The translations under genes were made by a program, and so were the position numbers. A stretch of DNA of 64,000 nt from an uncultured Sunxiuqinia sp. (GTDB lineage Bacteria > Bacteroidota > Bacteroidia > Bacteroidales > Prolixibacteraceae): NCBI RefSeq assembly GCF_963678245.1, contig NZ_OY782772.1, forward strand, positions 62,001 to 126,000. The letters run 5' to 3'. The notes under the pieces were generated by a model. The model was not told the origin of the DNA and made no database searches. It saw only the letters and a program-made list of their open reading frames with translations. Below are positions 25,874 through 34,642 of the stretch, piece after piece. The stretch's first letter is position 1. Every line of letters starts with the position of its first letter.

Positions 25874-27121
25874 ATGAAAAACCTAATTTTACTAACATTC
25901 CTTTTTGCTTGCTTAACAGCATTCTCTCAGAGCGATAAAAGTATCGACTGGAATTCTGACATAGAGTATATTAAAGTTGAACTCCCCAAAAATCATTACA
26001 ATTTGTATATGGTTAAAAGTGAACAAGACTTCATCTCTGGACTTGATGAGATTTCTAAAATCCAAAACCAACTATCCGATTTTGAAGTAGCAGTTAAATT
26101 GCAACAATTGATTGCAACTTTGGGAGATTCACATACCACTTTAAGTTTAGATCCATTCCTTGATTACAATAAAATTCTTCCGATTGGACTGATGTGGTTC
26201 AGTGATGGACTTTGGATACAATCAACAACAAAAAGCAATGAAACTATACTAGGAGCAAAACTCATAGAAATAAATGGAAGGGCAATTAGTGAAATTATAG
26301 ATTCATTGAGTACAATCTCAGCAATAGATAATCAAGCTTCGATTAAGAAAAGCGCTCCTAAAATAATTCCTGCTGTGCAATTTTTAGAATATTTCGGTTT
26401 TGCTATACAACCTGAAATAAAACTAACACTTGAACAAAATGGTGAAACTGTATATTATACAATTCATCCTGAAAAAATGAATAAAAATAATATGGTTAGA
26501 GTTCTACCTAACCCGATACCACTATGCTATCAAAATACGAGAACTCCCTTTTGGTATAAGGTCTTAACAAAAGACAATGTATTCTATATTCAATATAATA
26601 AGTGTTGGAGTAGAGAATATCCACCATCTGGATTTAAAGGAGATTCTCAAAAACTTCCTTCATTCTCTAAATTTCATAAAGCAATAGTGGATAGCATAAA
26701 GAAAAACGATTTTAATAAAGTTGTTTTTGACATCCGCTTCAATGGTGGAGGTAATTCTTATCAGGGGACCAAATTAGTTGAGGAGTTATCAACTATTGAT
26801 AAAATTAAAAGCAAAGGAAAACTTTATGTAATTACAGGACGAGATTCATATTCTTCTGCAATAATTAACATCATGGACTTTACCAATATGACTAATGCAA
26901 TTTTGGTTGGAGAAGAAACTTCCGGGAAACCCAATCATCTCGGTGAAATAAGAAGTTTTAAACTGCCGTCTTCAGCTCTTAGCTTGCAATATTCGACCAA
27001 ATACTTTAAAAGAACTGACAAAGATTTAAAAACTATCACTCCAGATAAAATTATAGAATCAAGCTTTACTGACTTTAAGAATGGCAAAGACCCTGTATTT
27101 GAATGGATTTTGAAACAATAA
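25874..27121 (+). CDS. S41-family peptidase-like protein (cassette 5)
   Basis: A 415-residue exported protein. The ATG at 25874 gives a good signal peptide (LILLTFLFACLTAFSQ); seven upstream codons from a TTG are ignored. The C-terminal half has the S41 (C-terminal processing peptidase/tricorn-like) pattern: VVFDIRFNGGGNS, then YVITGRDSYSSAI, where the nucleophile serine would be among Ser325-Ser328, and VGEETSGKPNHLGE. The family usually cleaves periplasmic substrates. It starts 26 bp after the attC4 core. Activity and target are unknown; whether all catalytic residues are kept needs a structure-based alignment. Confidence 0.82.
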   Translation: MKNLILLTFLFACLTAFSQSDKSIDWNSDIEYIKVELPKNHYNLYMVKSEQDFISGLDEISKIQNQLSDFEVAVKLQQLIATLGDSHTTLSLDPFLDYNKILPIGLMWFSDGLWIQSTTKSNETILGAKLIEINGRAISEIIDSLSTISAIDNQASIKKSAPKIIPAVQFLEYFGFAIQPEIKLTLEQNGETVYYTIHPEKMNKNNMVRVLPNPIPLCYQNTRTPFWYKVLTKDNVFYIQYNKCWSREYPPSGFKGDSQKLPSFSKFHKAIVDSIKKNDFNKVVFDIRFNGGGNSYQGTKLVEELSTIDKIKSKGKLYVITGRDSYSSAIINIMDFTNMTNAILVGEETSGKPNHLGEIRSFKLPSSALSLQYSTKYFKRTDKDLKTITPDKIIESSFTDFKNGKDPVFEWILKQ

Positions 27122-27128
27122 AATACTT

Positions 27129-27311
27129 CGGCTGAAAAAATGCATATATAATGTGGGTTTCAGCGTTTCTTTGAGCTGAGGCTCGTTGTTGCAACACCGC
27201 CAATTCGTATTTGACGATTGACGGAAAATTTGAAATATTGAATAAACGAATTGGCTCGGTGCAGAACTGAAAGTTTCCAACTTTAATCCCACACTTCACA
27301 TGCGCAAGCCG
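27129..27311. repeat. Large imperfect palindrome after cassette 5
   Basis: A 183 bp imperfect palindrome. Outer arms are CGGCT/AGCCG. Further inward are ATGC/GCAT-type and TGTGGG/CCCACA arms, then GTTTCAG/CTGAAA, and near the centre CGCCAATTCGT opposite ACGAATTGGC. It sits where a fifth attC would be expected but has no GTTRRRY core, and its left end does not complement the start of cassette 5. It may be a decayed attC or a different hairpin element. The rest of the 27122-27457 gap holds only the promoter of the next gene. Confidence 0.5.
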
Positions 27312-27405
27312 CTATCAAATAGGGCGATACAACAAGTTTGGATACAGTTTGATTGAGTTTGTTAAAAAAAATATTATAATAATTTAAGTGAACCTAACGA
27401 AGGCA

Positions 27406-27433
27406 TTTGTTTTATTTATAATTTCTATTTTTG
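27406..27433 (+). promoter_or_regulatory. Bacteroidota-type promoter for the T9SS protein gene
   Basis: TTTG at 27406-27409 and TATTTTTG at 27426-27433, 16 bp apart, match the -33 TTTG and -7 TAnnTTTG elements. The start codon is 25 bp downstream. This is one of the best-formed promoters in the window. Confidence 0.6.
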
Positions 27434-27457
27434 TGCGCGTCGTCAAAACCTCGAACA

Positions 27458-28864
27458 ATGAATAAGTATACTATTTTATTAGCAGTGGCTATTTTGTTTA
27501 ATATTGTGGCAGTTGGGCAGCAGCTTAAAAAAGCTACTATTTTAAATTCACACCTTATATCTAACAAAATAGGTGATCTCAAATATAATTTACAATCGCA
27601 ACAAACTGCCACTCAAAAGCTGGACTCTATTATTTCTTATATACAAGATAAAGAAAGTGGGGAATGGAACCAAAGGACCACAAAAAGAACATTCTTTTAC
27701 GATGACAATTTAAACGACACCTTAATGGTGCATTACGCTTGGGATAAGACTGCTAACAAATGGAAAGCTCGAGCAAAAGTAACCAGAAAATACAATGAGC
27801 AAAATAATACCCTGACCAGGGAAAGTGCAATCATAGATAGGTCAAAACACCGTCAAGAATACACTTTTAACGACGAAAACAAATTAATACAAACCATTGA
27901 AAGCAGATGGAGCTTCACCAAAGACGATTGGATTTATATAAACAAGAACCGTTACAGTTATAATTCCGAAGGGCTTTTACAATCAGATTCGCTGTATTAT
28001 ATGCATACCTTTTTAGGAAGCGAAATGTGGAAGTTAGTAGGGAAAACCTACTATACTTACAATGTCGATAACAAACTATCTGCCGATACTACATATTTAC
28101 AAAGCTGGGATACAGAAAATAGTACTGAAGGATGGCAATTTCGTAACAATAAGAAATACAGTTATTCTCCCGAAAAATTGATTGACTATTACATCTTATC
28201 CAATTGGAATATAGACTCTGTAAAGTTTATTCCATTTAAAAGAGAAGTAAAGCAATATTTCGATGATGACAAAACCATCAAAAAGACGATTGTTTATTAT
28301 TGGGACAAACAAAAAAGCAAATGGGAAGCTGATGAACTTAAAGAAAACACTTTAGAAAACAACTTTATAACAAAACGTTACACCCAAACATTTGCTGAAT
28401 CTCCTACCGTTTATTCGCAAGATTTTGTTTGCGATTTTAATGTAACCAAAGATCAATTAGCACTACCGACTCATGGCCTAGACAACAATGAACAAGCTGT
28501 TTTTCATCATTTAATTCAATTCAAGTACCACCTTAAGGGAGATACAGAAACTAACGAGTGGGAAGAATATATTAAAACAGAATATGTCTATTCTGATCTC
28601 AAAACATCTACTTCTTTAAACATAGGAGTTAAAAATGAAATAAATATTTATCCTAATCCGGCAACCAATTTTATAACAATTAATGGAATAGAGTCCTATA
28701 AAGACGCCTTGTTTGAATTGTTTAATGTTAACGGAAAACTTGTTCTATCCAAAAACATTCATCGCAATGAAAGCATAAACATTGGCACATTAAACAAGGG
28801 ATTATATATTTATAAGGCAACGAATGGTCAGAAAATAATTACCGGCAAACTAATTAAAAGATAA
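27458..28864 (+). CDS. Secreted repeat protein with type IX secretion C-terminal domain
   Basis: A 468-residue exported protein. The ATG at 27458 gives a signal peptide (YTILLAVAILFNIVAVGQQ); nine upstream codons are ignored. The body has recurring tyrosine-rich beta strands, each like KxYSYNxEGLLxxDxxYY, with W-containing turns, a pattern of many Bacteroidota surface proteins. The last 70 residues, INIYPNPATNFITI and later GLYIYKATNGQKIITGKLIK, form a type IX sorting domain (Por-type). It is therefore expected to be displayed or released. Function unknown. It has its own promoter, unlike the cassette genes to its left. Confidence 0.85.
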   Translation: MNKYTILLAVAILFNIVAVGQQLKKATILNSHLISNKIGDLKYNLQSQQTATQKLDSIISYIQDKESGEWNQRTTKRTFFYDDNLNDTLMVHYAWDKTANKWKARAKVTRKYNEQNNTLTRESAIIDRSKHRQEYTFNDENKLIQTIESRWSFTKDDWIYINKNRYSYNSEGLLQSDSLYYMHTFLGSEMWKLVGKTYYTYNVDNKLSADTTYLQSWDTENSTEGWQFRNNKKYSYSPEKLIDYYILSNWNIDSVKFIPFKREVKQYFDDDKTIKKTIVYYWDKQKSKWEADELKENTLENNFITKRYTQTFAESPTVYSQDFVCDFNVTKDQLALPTHGLDNNEQAVFHHLIQFKYHLKGDTETNEWEEYIKTEYVYSDLKTSTSLNIGVKNEINIYPNPATNFITINGIESYKDALFELFNVNGKLVLSKNIHRNESINIGTLNKGLYIYKATNGQKIITGKLIKR

Positions 28865-28907
28865 AGACTTCAAAACAATAGTCTTAAACCATCGCATACA
28901 ATTTACT

Positions 28908-29063
28908 ATGAATAAGGTGTGTATTTCCTCAATATTATTACAACAGCTTGCCGTTTCGATATTCGGACAAAATACAAAAGCAGCATCTTGCATTTTTCAG
29001 GACAATCTGATTACGCACCAGTATTTACATTTAGCAGTATATCTTCAGAAAGTTCCTTATTAA
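28908..29063 (+). CDS. Doubtful small ORF with signal-like N-terminus
   Basis: A 51-codon frame from ATG to TAA. Its first 21 residues (SSILLQQLAVSIFGQ-like) could be read as a short signal peptide, but the rest is not recognisable. It lies in a decayed region beside an IS relic and may be a gene remnant or chance. Listed only because it is too short for standard gene finding. Confidence 0.15.
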   Translation: MNKVCISSILLQQLAVSIFGQNTKAASCIFQDNLITHQYLHLAVYLQKVPY

Positions 29064-29068
29064 AATCA

Positions 29069-29248
29069 TCACTTTATTTTTTTGTGCAATCGGGCATTCT
29101 CTCGTTCCAAATCTGTCATCTTGGGATTACCATGACCTGGGAAGCTATTATTATAATATTGCTTAAACTCTTTAGGGCAACGGTAAAGTCATGCTCTTTC
29201 AATTTCTAATTCTTCTGCAAGCTCGGTGATAGATGATTTATTAAGCAT
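29069..29248 (-). pseudogene. IS3-family transposase OrfA remnant
   Basis: On the minus strand a 59-codon frame from an ATG reads SSITELAEELEIE, then an in-frame TGA (29189-29191), then LYRCPKEFKQYY, SFPGHGNPKMTDLERENARL and a stop. This is the helix-turn-helix and leucine-zipper start of IS3-family OrfA proteins, in which the blocks LYRW-KEF, SFPG-GN and ERENARL are conserved. The internal stop, the early second stop and the absence of OrfB make it a dead fragment. Terminal inverted repeats were not identified. Confidence 0.7.
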
Positions 29249-29515
29249 TCTAGAGTCTCAAATTAGAGATAAAGAGAGCTTACTTAGTCACACTCGGATT
29301 GACTTTCGTTCAGATTTAGATGTATTATTATCAGAAATATGCAGAATATAAAAAAATAAAAAGCAACATCTTGCTGGGTCGAATTTGCAATCCATAAGGA
29401 CGAACGAATCATTATCAATATACTTGATGGGAATACACAATAAAATATCGCCGTTTCCGCAAGCAGTGGGTAAAATAAAAGAGCTTATCATGGTTCACCA
29501 TACAATCAAGCGTCA

Positions 29516-29569
29516 GCATTGGGAAGAAATCAAAAATTAGAAAGACTGATCGAAAGGAGGGGCTTTTTT
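29516..29569. repeat. Right copy of diverged direct repeat
   Basis: A related copy of the sequence at 20507-20567, same orientation, with a decayed terminator-like end (GACTGATC-GAAA-GGAGGGGC then six T). No gene ends just upstream on the plus strand, so this copy has no evident terminator function, unlike the left copy. That supports an origin as the far end of an inserted or duplicated segment. Confidence 0.5.
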
Positions 29570-29707
29570 AACTTTCTCATGTTCAGATAGCTTTGAGTCA
29601 ATCGTACAATAAGAGTGCAATTGCTTTTCTAAAGAAGTAAAATAGCTCCGAATAGCGTATTCCCTAAAAATTAAGAACTTGATTTTTAACTGCTAAAAGG
29701 ATATTGT

Positions 29708-29715
29708 TATCTTTG
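29708..29715 (+). promoter_or_regulatory. Putative -7 element for era
   Basis: TATCTTTG fits TAnnTTTG and lies 28 bp before the era start. No convincing -33 TTTG is at the expected spacing. Confidence 0.4.
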
Positions 29716-29743
29716 CCGAGCTTTTTAAAAGGAAATCAGGCAA

Positions 29744-30628
29744 ATGGCACATAAATCAGGATTTGTAAACATCATTGGAAACCCGAATGTGGGGAAGTCA
29801 ACCATCATGAATTCGTTGGTTGGCGAGCGGTTATCAATCATTACTAAGAAGATGCAAACGACTCGTCACCGAATAAAAGGGATTGTGAGTGGGGAGGATT
29901 TTCAAATTGTATATTCAGACACACCAGGCATTTTGAAGCCCAATTACAAACTTCAGGAATCGATGATGAAGTTTGTAAACACGGCATTGTCTGATGCTGA
30001 CGTGATTATCTATGTGACAGATGTGGTTGAAAAACCAGATAAAAATGCTGAGTATCTGGAAAAAGTGCGAAAGTCAAACGCCCCGGTAATTGTTTTGGTC
30101 AACAAAATTGATTTGTCGAACCAAGGCGATGTAATGAAGTTATATGAATACTGGAAAGATCTTTTGCCGGCAGCTGACGTGTTTGCTGTTTCCGCTACCG
30201 AGCGTTTCAACATCGGGCCTATTTTTGACCGTATTATTGAACTGTTGCCCGAAGCACCTCCGTATTTCCCAAAAGATGAGTTAACAGATCGGAATGATCG
30301 GTTTTTTGTCTCTGAAATTATTCGGGAGAAAATACTTTTGTATTATCAAAAGGAAGTTCCTTATTCGGTTGAAATTGAGGTGGAAGAGTTTAAAGAAGAA
30401 GAGAAATTATTGCGCTTACGGTGTGTGATTAATGTTGCACGCGACAGCCAAAAAGGTATTCTTATTGGACATAGAGGTGCTGCATTGAAGAAAGTAGGTA
30501 CGCAGGCCCGGAAGGACATGGAAGAGTTTTTCCAGAAAAAAGTATTTATGGAGTTGTATGTTAAAGTATCTAAAGACTGGCGGGATAAAGACCGTATGTT
30601 GGATAACTTTGGATATGATTTTCAGTAA
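29744..30628 (+). CDS. era: GTPase Era
   Basis: A 294-residue ribosome-biogenesis GTPase that binds 16S rRNA. The G domain has GNPNVGKST (G1, residues 11-19), a DTPG motif in SDTPGILKP and NKID. The C-terminal KH domain has the conserved GHRGAALKKVGTQARKDME and LYVKVSKDWRD. Length and layout are normal. It is followed after 71 bp by der, a common pairing in Bacteroidota, and probably co-transcribed. Confidence 0.97.
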   Translation: MAHKSGFVNIIGNPNVGKSTIMNSLVGERLSIITKKMQTTRHRIKGIVSGEDFQIVYSDTPGILKPNYKLQESMMKFVNTALSDADVIIYVTDVVEKPDKNAEYLEKVRKSNAPVIVLVNKIDLSNQGDVMKLYEYWKDLLPAADVFAVSATERFNIGPIFDRIIELLPEAPPYFPKDELTDRNDRFFVSEIIREKILLYYQKEVPYSVEIEVEEFKEEEKLLRLRCVINVARDSQKGILIGHRGAALKKVGTQARKDMEEFFQKKVFMELYVKVSKDWRDKDRMLDNFGYDFQ

Positions 30629-30699
30629 AGTATGAAGTGTGAACTCAAGAAAGTACGGAGCTTGGGATTTGAAATTTATAACTTGGAATTAAGAGAATA

Positions 30700-32007
30700 A
30701 TGAGCAATATAGTCGCTATAGTAGGAAGACCGAATGTGGGTAAATCAACTTTGTTTAATCGGTTGGTTGAAAGTAGAAAAGCCATTGTTGATGGTATCTC
30801 GGGAGTTACCCGAGACCGTAACTACGGCAAGGCGCTGTGGAACGGGAAGGAATTCTCGGTGATTGACACAGGCGGTTACGTTGTTAACTCAGAAGATGTT
30901 TTTGAAGAAGAAATTCGTAAGCAAGTACATTTGGCAATTGATGAGGCTGATGTGATTTTGTTTGCTGTTGATGTTGAAGGCGGAATTACCGATCTGGATC
31001 AGAATGTCGCTCATATATTACGTCGTTCTAAAAAGCCGGTTTTTCTTGCTGTTAACAAAGTTGATAACCACGAACGTATTATCGATTCGCACGAATTTTA
31101 TGGACTGGGCTTAGGCGAATTGTATTGCATTTCGGCCATGACTGGAAGTGGTACCGGTGAACTGTTGGATGCTGTGGTTAATAGTTTTGTCAAAAAAGAG
31201 CCCATGCCTGATGAAGAAGGTATTCCGCGTTTTGCAGTTGTTGGTCGTCCTAATGTGGGGAAATCGTCATTCATTAATGCATTGACTGGCGTTGATCGGA
31301 ATATTGTAACAGCTGTTGCGGGAACAACACGAGATGCTATTAACACCCGCTACACAAAATATGGACACGATTTTTACTTGGTAGATACCGCAGGTCTTCG
31401 AAAGAAAGCGAAAGTTCACGAGGATTTGGAGTTTTATTCGGTGCTTCGGTCGGTTCGTTCAATTGAAGATTCAGATGTTTGTATGTTGTTAATTGATGCC
31501 ACCCGTGGTGTAGAAGGTCAGGATTTGAGCATTTTCAACCTGATGATAAAAAACCGAAAAGGCGTAGTCATTTTGGTAAACAAATGGGATTTGGTTGAAA
31601 AGGACAATGCTTCGGTGAAGAAATTTACGGAGCAAATCCACGAACGCATAGCCCCGTTTGTCGATGTGCCAATTGTTTTTATGTCGGCATTAACTAAGCA
31701 GCGGATTTTTAAAGCGCTTGAATTAGCAATAGAAGTGTATGAGAGCCGCCAGCAAAAACTGAAAACTTCAAAACTAAATGAAGTCCTACTGGAGGCTGTT
31801 GAAAAATACCCACCTCCATCAGTTAAAGGGAAATACATCAAAATTAAGTATGTGACTCAGTTGCCAAGTCCAACACCTTCGTTTGCCTTGTTTGCCAACT
31901 TACCACAATACATCAAAGATCCTTATCGCCGATATATCGAAAACAAAATCCGAGAAAATTTCAACTTTAGCGGGGTGCCTTTACAAATCTTTTTTAGGAA
32001 GAAGTAA
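30700..32007 (+). CDS. der: GTPase Der (EngA)
   Basis: A 435-residue protein with two tandem GTPase domains: [14 protein letters not shown] near residue 8 and [14 protein letters not shown] near residue 182, each with DTGG or DTAG and NKxD motifs. A C-terminal KH-like domain ([20 protein letters not shown]) ends the protein. Der is needed for 50S subunit assembly. It is directly downstream of era on the same strand. Confidence 0.97.
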   Translation: MSNIVAIVGRPNVGKSTLFNRLVESRKAIVDGISGVTRDRNYGKALWNGKEFSVIDTGGYVVNSEDVFEEEIRKQVHLAIDEADVILFAVDVEGGITDLDQNVAHILRRSKKPVFLAVNKVDNHERIIDSHEFYGLGLGELYCISAMTGSGTGELLDAVVNSFVKKEPMPDEEGIPRFAVVGRPNVGKSSFINALTGVDRNIVTAVAGTTRDAINTRYTKYGHDFYLVDTAGLRKKAKVHEDLEFYSVLRSVRSIEDSDVCMLLIDATRGVEGQDLSIFNLMIKNRKGVVILVNKWDLVEKDNASVKKFTEQIHERIAPFVDVPIVFMSALTKQRIFKALELAIEVYESRQQKLKTSKLNEVLLEAVEKYPPPSVKGKYIKIKYVTQLPSPTPSFALFANLPQYIKDPYRRYIENKIRENFNFSGVPLQIFFRKK

Positions 32008-32099
32008 AAATAGGATACTCAACTCTTTATTTTACATTAAGGCATCATTAACAGATTGTCAAAAGATATGCTGTAGAGCATAGTTCAAAATTTAAAGTC

Positions 32100-32107
32100 T
32101 ATTTTTG
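32100..32107 (+). promoter_or_regulatory. Putative -7 element for the SulP gene
   Basis: TATTTTTG fits TAnnTTTG and lies 22 bp before the start codon. No clear -33 TTTG was found. Confidence 0.4.
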
Positions 32108-32129
32108 CGCGCTGACAAAGTATACGCGT

Positions 32130-33728
32130 ATGAAGTTGAAGTATGATTTTAAGTTTATAGACAAGAAGCAGGGAACTGTTAAAGACGATATTCTCTCGGG
32201 ATTAACCGTTTCATTAGCTCTAGTGCCAGAGGCTGTTGCCTTTGCCTTTGTGGCAGGGGTTTCTCCTGTTATTGGTTTGTATGGAGCTTTTATGATGGGA
32301 CTGATAACTTCCATGATAGGTGGACGTCCGGGAATGATTTCCGGAGCAACAGGAGCAATGGCCGTTGTAATGGTTAGCTTGGTAAAAGAAGGGACTGCTA
32401 TGGGAGGAGCCGGCGAAATGATGGGGTTACAGTATTTGTTCGCCACCCTTGTTTTAGTTGGGATAATACAAATGTCGGTTGGATTTTTACGATTGGGTAA
32501 GTTTATTCGATTAGTGCCTCATTCTGTAATGATGGGCTTTGTAAACGGACTGGCTATTGTTATCTTTCTTTCTCAACTCAATATGTTTAAAGTAGGCGGA
32601 GTATGGTTGAGTGGTGCGCCGCTTTACACTATGCTGGGCTTGGTGGGTGGCACTATGCTGATTATGACTTTTCTGCCCAAAATTAGCAAAGCGATACCTG
32701 CGGCATTAGTAGGTATTCTCGTGATTTCAGCAATTGTAATATTGGGAGGCATTGAAACAGAAACCGTGAAGAGCTTTATTCAGGCTCGCGGTGGAACAGG
32801 AATAAAGGCAGGACTGCCGAGCTTCAATGTTCCAATGATTCCGTTGAATTTTGAGACTTTAAGATTTATTTTCCCATATGCAATAATTTTAGCTGCTGTT
32901 GGCTTGATTGAATCACTAATGACATTGAGCTTGGTTGATGAGTTAACAGAAACAAGGGGGAGCGGAAACCGGGAATGTGCTGCACAGGGTGCTGCGAATC
33001 TGGTCAATGGTTTCTTTGGTGGTATGGGTGGATGCGCCATGATTGGTCAAAGTATTATCAACATAAAATCAGGTGGACGAAACAGATTATCCGGTATTGT
33101 GGCAGCCTTGTCATTGCTGGCGTTTATTCTGTTTGCTTCTGATTATATTGAAATGGTGCCAATTGCTGCTTTGGTTGGGGTGATGTTTATGGTGGTAATT
33201 GGAACATTTGCCTGGAGTACATTCAATGTTATTAATAAAATCCCGGTGGCAGACTTGATTGTTATCGTTTTGGTAACAGGATTGACTGTCATTTTTGATT
33301 TAGCTATTGCCGTGTTGGCAGGAGTTATTGTATCCGCGTTGGTCTTTGCCTGGGAAAATGCTGTTCGTATTCGCGCTAACACAAAGATTGATGAGCATGG
33401 AATCAAGCATTATGAGATTATTGGTCCTCTTTTCTTTGGGTCAACCACCTTTTTCAACGGCAGGTTCGATGTACAAAATGATCCTCAGGAAGTAGTTATT
33501 GACTTTAGAGAATCGCGAATTATGGATCAGTCGGCTATTGAAGCAATCAACAAGCTGGATGAACGCTATCAGAAAGAAGGAAAAACCATTCACCTTCGTC
33601 ACTTGAGTAAAGACTGTATCAAGTTGATTAAAAGAGCTGAAAAGATTTGCGATGTCAACATCGTTGAAGATCCGAACTATCGCGTAGCGATTGACCACTA
33701 TCGAAAGCATTTAGAGACAACTGCATAA
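32130..33728 (+). CDS. SulP-family anion transporter with STAS domain
   Basis: A 532-residue inner-membrane permease. Ten or more hydrophobic segments lie between residues 20 and 420. The family start ILSGLTVSLALVPEAVAFAFVAG and the block GGMGGCAMIGQSIINIKSGG are typical of SulP. The C-terminal STAS domain begins near residue 435 and includes VVIDFRESRIMDQSAIEAI. Members carry sulfate, bicarbonate or carboxylates; the substrate is not readable from the sequence. The gene has its own promoter and a bidirectional terminator and is not part of an operon. Confidence 0.93.
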   Translation: MKLKYDFKFIDKKQGTVKDDILSGLTVSLALVPEAVAFAFVAGVSPVIGLYGAFMMGLITSMIGGRPGMISGATGAMAVVMVSLVKEGTAMGGAGEMMGLQYLFATLVLVGIIQMSVGFLRLGKFIRLVPHSVMMGFVNGLAIVIFLSQLNMFKVGGVWLSGAPLYTMLGLVGGTMLIMTFLPKISKAIPAALVGILVISAIVILGGIETETVKSFIQARGGTGIKAGLPSFNVPMIPLNFETLRFIFPYAIILAAVGLIESLMTLSLVDELTETRGSGNRECAAQGAANLVNGFFGGMGGCAMIGQSIINIKSGGRNRLSGIVAALSLLAFILFASDYIEMVPIAALVGVMFMVVIGTFAWSTFNVINKIPVADLIVIVLVTGLTVIFDLAIAVLAGVIVSALVFAWENAVRIRANTKIDEHGIKHYEIIGPLFFGSTTFFNGRFDVQNDPQEVVIDFRESRIMDQSAIEAINKLDERYQKEGKTIHLRHLSKDCIKLIKRAEKICDVNIVEDPNYRVAIDHYRKHLETTA

Positions 33729-33742
33729 TAGTTAATATTAAA

Positions 33743-33775
33743 CAAAAAGACCCGAAACAAGCCGGGTCTTTGTTG
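33743..33775. terminator. Bidirectional terminator
   Basis: Stem AAAGACCCG (33746-33754) and CGGGTCTTT (33763-33771) between two convergent genes, the SulP permease and the AIM24-family gene. Confidence 0.85.
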
Positions 33776-33776
33776 G

Positions 33777-34544
33777 TTAGTCTTGCAAAAACTGATTTAG
33801 TAAACCTCCGGATTCCTTCCGTTGGTTTCCTCCTCTTGGCGATAGTTGAGCAATCAGTTTTCGGATTGGCATGGATTGCAACCAAACTTTCCCGGTTCCG
33901 CGAAGAGAGGCCAGAAATATTCCTTCACCACCAAATACCATGGAGCGCAAGCCGCCTGATTGTTCAACACTAAAATCAACTGTAGGTTCGTAAGCCACAA
34001 TGCAGCCGGTGTCAACGCGTAGAACTTCGTTATTCAACTGGTGCTCAATGACTGTTCCGCCGGCATGAACGAAAGCATTTCCATCACCGATAAGCTCTTG
34101 CATAATAAAACCTTCGCCGCCAAAAAAACCGGCTCCTAACCGTTTGTTAAAGGTGATGGAGATTTTGGTACCCAACGCAGCACAAAGGAATGCGTCTTTT
34201 TGAACAATGATTCGCCCACCCATGGATGCTAAATCAAGCGGGATGATTGTACCGGGATAAGGGGCAGAGAATGCAACATGCTTTTTACCCCAGCCTTGAT
34301 TGGCAAAGTGTGTCAGAAAAAGCGATTCGCCTGTAATAATGCGGGACCCCGCCGATAGAATTTTGTCGAAAAAGCCTGCTCTCGGATTGGAACCATCGCC
34401 TAACTTAGCTTCAAAGCTAATCCCGTCTTCCATGTAAATCATGGCACCAGCTTCCGCAATGACAGTTTCTCCCGGGTCGAGCTCCACTTCTACCAATTGG
34501 ACATCGTGTCCGATAATTTTGTAATCAATTTCGTGTGATTGCAT
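33777..34544 (-). CDS. AIM24/TIGR00266-family protein
   Basis: A 255-residue soluble protein of the TIGR00266 (AIM24-like, TRAP-like fold) family. Typical blocks are [49 protein letters not shown] and [22 protein letters not shown]. The family has no known reaction; relatives are related to mitochondrial AIM24. No signal peptide or membrane segment is seen. It is monocistronic, convergent with the SulP gene. Confidence 0.88.
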   Translation of the reverse strand: MQSHEIDYKIIGHDVQLVEVELDPGETVIAEAGAMIYMEDGISFEAKLGDGSNPRAGFFDKILSAGSRIITGESLFLTHFANQGWGKKHVAFSAPYPGTIIPLDLASMGGRIIVQKDAFLCAALGTKISITFNKRLGAGFFGGEGFIMQELIGDGNAFVHAGGTVIEHQLNNEVLRVDTGCIVAYEPTVDFSVEQSGGLRSMVFGGEGIFLASLRGTGKVWLQSMPIRKLIAQLSPRGGNQRKESGGLLNQFLQD

Positions 34545-34642
34545 ATCTGTTCAATTTTGAATTTATTTCTGAATCTAAATTTACAAATCGTTTTGCTTGA
34601 TGAGTTAGATTTTCGACGAAATGATGATTTTTTAAGGTAAAC

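Larger units (their letters stand above)
20795..27311 (+). mobile_element. Integron-like gene cassette array without visible integrase (CALIN-like)
   Basis: Five consecutive units, all on the plus strand, are separated by four palindromic attC-like sites of 129-133 bp ending in a GTT core. The inferred cassettes are about 20795-21614, 21615-23877, 23878-24916, 24917-25842 and 25843 to about 27311. The decisive sign is circular permutation. The left box of each site complements the first bases of its own cassette: 7 of 8 for cassette 1, 7 of 7 for cassette 2, 8 of 9 for cassette 3 (one G-T wobble in place of a pair), 8 of 8 for cassette 4. It does not complement the adjacent right box. Cargo genes are compact and start close to the junctions. 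The segment is visibly AT-richer than its flanks. No integron integrase occurs in the window. The right end is unclear: the last palindrome lacks a GTT core. Confidence 0.75.
28865..29743. other. Gene-poor decayed region
   Basis: This 879 bp stretch holds no intact recognisable gene. From left to right it contains a doubtful 51-codon frame, an IS3 OrfA relic on the minus strand, unassigned AT-rich DNA (29249-29515), the right copy of the flanking direct repeat, and the upstream region of era. It reads as an insertion scar. Confidence 0.65.

Noticed and set aside
25689-25938. ORFs on both strands across attC-like site 4
   Set aside because: Both follow the palindrome rather than a protein family; similar frames appear at site 1 only because the repeats are similar.
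27059-27299. Two minus-strand ORFs after cassette 5
   Set aside because: They overlap the S41 gene end and the palindrome and show no domain.
20795-27311. The palindromes as ordinary terminators or REP elements
   Set aside because: They lack T runs, keep a constant length near 130 bp, and their left boxes covary with the starts of their own cassettes, which terminators would not do.
27392-27398. ACCTAAC as a further attC left box
   Set aside because: It fits RYYYAAC, but an attC of normal length starting there would run into the T9SS gene and no matching cassette start was found.
29288-29491. 67-codon minus-strand ORF beside the IS3 relic
   Set aside because: Composition is irregular and no transposase OrfB or other family could be recognised; left as unassigned DNA.
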